From NCBI GenBank assembly GCA_028285945.1, contig JAPYNE010000049.1, forward strand, positions 1 to 44,171: a DNA stretch of 44,171 nucleotides, given 5' to 3'. The position numbers were made by a program, and so were the translations under genes. Numbering within the stretch: position 1 is the stretch's first letter; each line of letters begins with the position of its first letter. The stretch is from Candidatus Foliamicus numerosus. GTDB lineage: Bacteria > Pseudomonadota > Gammaproteobacteria > Steroidobacterales > Foliamicaceae. The notes under the pieces were generated by a model that did no database searches, had not been told where the DNA came from, and was given only the letters and a program-made list of their open reading frames with translations. Below, one piece after another: positions 41,813-44,171 of this stretch.

Positions 41813-42511
41813 TTGGATTCTGCGGTGGAAATCAGGCAATTTCTCTGTTTGGCCCGCTACGAGGCGGGCAGCGGCTTTCGAGTGGCCGCAATGCACTTCG
41901 ATGGGGAACGCCTTGGATCTTGGGCGCGCCTTCTGAGCCACGGGAAAGACGGGGCTTTGTCTATGAATGAGGTGCGTTACCGCAACAAATCGCCGGCGCG
42001 GCCGCTGGACGTGTTTGCGGCGCCCGTCGAGTCCGCCGCCGGGAACCCCCCGCAAACCGAGAATCTGCTTGTGGGCCAGCGGCCGCGCTGGCGAAAGACC
42101 GGAGCCTATCCGCGGGAACTGCTGGGCGATCTATGTTCCTCGCCGTTGATGCTGTGGTCGGATAAGACTTCCACTAAAGCCGGATCTTTCGACCGTGTTC
42201 TGGCGCCGGAAGCGGCGGAATTGGAGTCCTCGCTGCTGCTGATTGAGCTTGACCGCTACATTGTGGATGTCACGCGGCGCCCCGTTTCCGAGGAAAAGGT
42301 GGTGCGCGTGCGCTTCCGCCACCTTGAGCGCGAGTACCGCCTGCTGCTGTGCGAAGACGTGTTGCGCCGGCGCTACGCGCGTCACTCGCCGGGCGAATAC
42401 GAAGTTGCGCGGCCCACGGCGGCTTGCATCACCTTGGGACCGCCGGGCAAGCAGGGCCGAATCAAGCGCGTCGCCTCGCTGATTCCCTTGGAAGAACGAA
42501 CGGCGGGCTAG
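41813..42511 (+). CDS. Dual OB-domain-like protein of unknown function
   Basis: A 232-residue protein. QFLCLARYEAGSGFRVAAMHF near the start, PARPLDVFAAPV, then QTENLLVGQRPRW and LLGDLCSSPLMLW resemble the recently defined dual OB domain found in bacterial nucleic-acid-associated and defence-linked proteins; this is from memory and moderate at best. The C-terminal half (VVRVRFRHLEREYRLLLCEDVLRRRY) is basic and could bind nucleic acid. There is no signal peptide or membrane segment. The TTG at 41813 or the GTG at 41825 may be the start. The stop overlaps the bamD stop on the other strand by four bases. Confidence 0.6.
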   Translation: MDSAVEIRQFLCLARYEAGSGFRVAAMHFDGERLGSWARLLSHGKDGALSMNEVRYRNKSPARPLDVFAAPVESAAGNPPQTENLLVGQRPRWRKTGAYPRELLGDLCSSPLMLWSDKTSTKAGSFDRVLAPEAAELESSLLLIELDRYIVDVTRRPVSEEKVVRVRFRHLEREYRLLLCEDVLRRRYARHSPGEYEVARPTAACITLGPPGKQGRIKRVASLIPLEERTAG

Positions 42512-43305
42512 AAGAAGAAAAAACGTCGGCGGGGCCGGTCGCTTTCCACTTGCTCGCCCGGGAAATTGGTCGCCAGCATCCGCTCGGCGCCGGCCGCGAG
42601 ATCGTTCATTCCAACCTGCCGGTACGCTCTTGCCATAATCTTGAGCGATTCCGAGATTTCCGGCGAGCCACGGTAGTTTTCCACCGCGAAACGCGCCCGG
42701 TTGGCGGCAGCTATCCAGGCGCCGTGCCTCAGGTAGTATTCGGCCACATGGTTTTCATAACGCGCCATGCGGTTGCGGAGAAACACCATGCGCCGGCGGG
42801 CGTCGGCGGCGTGCTCGCTTTCGGGGTAGCGGGCCGTTAATTGAGCGAAGGCATCGAACGACTCGCCGGCAGACAGCACGGGACGGCGGGAATAGTCGAT
42901 GCGGAACAGGCGGCCGAATCGCCCTGGCTGCCGCGCGAACAACGCCAGCCCGCGCATGTAGATGGCATAGTCCACATTCGGGTGGCGAGGGTTCTCCCGC
43001 TCGAACTCGCGGGCCGCTTCCACGGCGCTGTCCTGGTCCCCGAGGCGGTAGTGGCAATAGATGATTTCCAGTTGCGCCTGGCGGGTTTGCGGATTGAAGG
43101 GGAAACGCGCCTTCAAGGTTCCCAGGAACCGCAGCGCCTTGGGGAAATCGCCCGCCTCAAGCGCCGCATGGCCCTGCTCGTAAAGCACATTGGCGGCGGA
43201 CAGTTCGTCGCGCTCTTGGCCGCGCCCGCAGCCTGCCAATACGGCGCAAGCCGCTGCGGCAAGAAGAATTCCGGCAAGGTTGCGGGCTATCACTTGGTTA
43301 CGCAA
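42508..43305 (-). CDS. bamD: Outer membrane protein assembly factor BamD
   Basis: A 265-residue lipoprotein of the BAM complex, which inserts beta-barrel proteins into the outer membrane. The N-terminal signal has the lipobox LAGC with C26 as the lipid-modified cysteine. Five TPR-like helix pairs follow (AALEAGDFPKALRFLGTLKARFPFNPQ, SFDAFAQLTARYPESEHAADARRRM, NRMARYENHVAEYYLRHGAWIAAANRA). The tail RPRRRFFFF is unusual in ending in four phenylalanines. The TTG at 43305 is used; the GTG at 43293 would place the lipid cysteine at residue 22, also plausible. Neither has a ribosome site. Confidence 0.94.
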   Translation of the reverse strand: MRNQVIARNLAGILLAAAACAVLAGCGRGQERDELSAANVLYEQGHAALEAGDFPKALRFLGTLKARFPFNPQTRQAQLEIIYCHYRLGDQDSAVEAAREFERENPRHPNVDYAIYMRGLALFARQPGRFGRLFRIDYSRRPVLSAGESFDAFAQLTARYPESEHAADARRRMVFLRNRMARYENHVAEYYLRHGAWIAAANRARFAVENYRGSPEISESLKIMARAYRQVGMNDLAAGAERMLATNFPGEQVESDRPRRRFFFF

Positions 43306-43559
43306 GAACTGTTATGGCGCTAAAGTATAACGAGTAAGCCTGCAACATGTTGCGCGGGTTCACCACATACGAGGCTCAGCGCCTGGCAGGCGTCCCCGAG
43401 CTCAGCGCGGAACCCGCCGCCGCTTCGCAGCCGCGCGAAGGCCCCGCCGAGCCTTCGCTTATCCGGGGATCAGGGGCGGCTAACCATCACCCGCGATGTG
43501 CTGGTTGGTGTGTTACTATCCGCCGCAATTCGGGGCATATAGCCACAGGGTTTTCGTGG
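43306..43559. other. Divergent intergenic region with a perfect palindrome
   Basis: GCAACATGTTGC at 43342-43353 is a perfect 12-bp palindrome, operator-like, between bamD and the efflux gene. The following minus-strand stretch 43354-43375 resembles the tail of the transposase remnants (TATGTGGTGAACCCGC against TATGTCGTGAACCCGC). An open frame from an ATG at 43347 reads in frame into the efflux gene but lacks recognisable similarity. Confidence 0.4.
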
Positions 43560-44171
43560 GTGAAAGGCAAACTAGCTAGATATTCACTAGCCATCGTGGC
43601 GGCAGCCTTTATCGCTGGCTGCGCGCTCCCGGGTTCGCTGCTTCCTTCCGCCCCGGAAGCCGGGCCGGATTCCGCCCTTGGCACCACCACTAGCACCACC
43701 TTGGCATTGCTGCCGGAACGCTTCGCCGCGAGCGGGGTCGCCGGACGCCCGCAACCCTTGGCCTGGTGGGAATCCTTCGCCGACCCGGTGCTCAACCAGG
43801 TGGTCGAAGTCGCGCTCGACAGCAATCTGGACCTCGCCCAGGCGGTTGCGCGGGTTGACCAGGCCCGGGCCCGGGCCCGCATCGCCAACGCCCTTGCCTA
43901 CCCGCTGGTGAATCCAGTCGCGGGCGCTGACGACTTCGATATTCCCGTCAACGCTGGAATCGGCGCGCAGCTTGACGAGCTTGGGCTCGGTTCCGATCTG
44001 ACCGAAGCCTTCGGAATAACGCTGCCCGACCGCTTAGGTTTGACCACCTACACCTTCGGGGCGGAGTTCGCGTACGAGGTGGATTTCTGGGGCCGCAACC
44101 GCAACACCAGGCTTGCCGCCGGGGCCCGGCGGCTCGCTTCGGAGGCGGATTACGTCGCCGCCAGCATCTCG
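43560..44171 (+). CDS. Outer-membrane efflux lipoprotein, OprM/TolC family (partial)
   Basis: The first 204 codons of a gene that continues past the window. GTG at 43560 has AGGG 9 bases upstream and starts VKGKLARYSLAIVAAAFIAGC, a lipoprotein signal with the modified cysteine at residue 21. The next region has WWESFADPVLNQVVEVALDSNLDLAQAVARVDQAR, the typical first outer-membrane efflux repeat of NodT/OprM proteins, and TFGAEFAYEVDFWGRNRN, the SYEIDLWG-like motif. These trimers form the exit duct for RND or MFS pumps. Partner pump genes would be expected downstream. The insert before the DFWG motif (DFDIPVNAGIGAQLDELGLG) is longer than usual. Confidence 0.85.
   Translation, partial: MKGKLARYSLAIVAAAFIAGCALPGSLLPSAPEAGPDSALGTTTSTTLALLPERFAASGVAGRPQPLAWWESFADPVLNQVVEVALDSNLDLAQAVARVDQARARARIANALAYPLVNPVAGADDFDIPVNAGIGAQLDELGLGSDLTEAFGITLPDRLGLTTYTFGAEFAYEVDFWGRNRNTRLAAGARRLASEADYVAASIS

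Overview
The window is a 44 kb piece of a high-GC (mid-60s % by eye) proteobacterial chromosome, most likely a gammaproteobacterium. The evidence is the gene set: infB-rbfA-truB-rpsO-pnp, smc-ligA, pdxJ-acpS, nagZ, mfd-csiV, the LolCDE exporter, comEC, msbA-lpxK-kdsB, rne/rluC divergently arranged, and bamD. Most are gram-negative envelope, translation and RNA-decay genes, and CsiV and the rne/rluC pairing are gammaproteobacterial. No gene places it at genus level. TTG starts are common here (pnp, ligA, nagZ, kdsB, bamD, probably the dual-OB protein).

Layout. 1-4743: translation/RNA operon (infB 3' end, rbfA, truB, rpsO, pnp); PNPase carries a second S1 domain. 4865-7582: accessory strip with a coiled-coil protein, an AAA_14/DUF4143 ATPase, a pair of identical type I-E-like CRISPR repeats flanking a 35-aa hydrophobic ORF, and a small retropepsin-like protease. 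7954-8811: queF-dksA on the minus strand. 8860-15455: smc, ligA and an exonuclease-BRCT gene. LigA is about 220 residues longer than usual because its helix-hairpin-helix region is duplicated, and base composition drops inside the gene near 13380.

15654-21010: mobile or defence island. It holds a Fic protein with an operator-like dyad, an intact IS of the ISNCY/IS1202 type with a 16-bp target duplication, and a restriction-modification pair (Dam-type methylase plus SacI-family endonuclease), bracketed by two 3'-end remnants of another transposase. 21094-25709: pdxJ-acpS-exonuclease, an L,D-transpeptidase, nagZ and csiV. Three long perfect hairpins lie in the gaps at 20785, 23162 and 24821; they look like one repeat family whose arms have changed in step. 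25714-38453: mfd (minus), two LolC/E permeases and LolD, comEC, msbA, lpxK, kdsB. 38578-44171: rne (minus), rluC, a dual-OB-like protein, bamD (minus), and the start of an OprM-type outer-membrane lipoprotein running off the end.

The core genes serve ribosome maturation and RNA turnover, chromosome organisation and ligation, vitamin B6 and CoA-dependent carrier activation, peptidoglycan recycling, lipoprotein and lipid A/Kdo traffic to the outer membrane, and beta-barrel assembly. The most unusual items are the duplicated domains in PNPase and LigA, the CRISPR-repeat-flanked membrane peptide, and the hairpin family. All family calls are from reading motifs by eye; no search was run.
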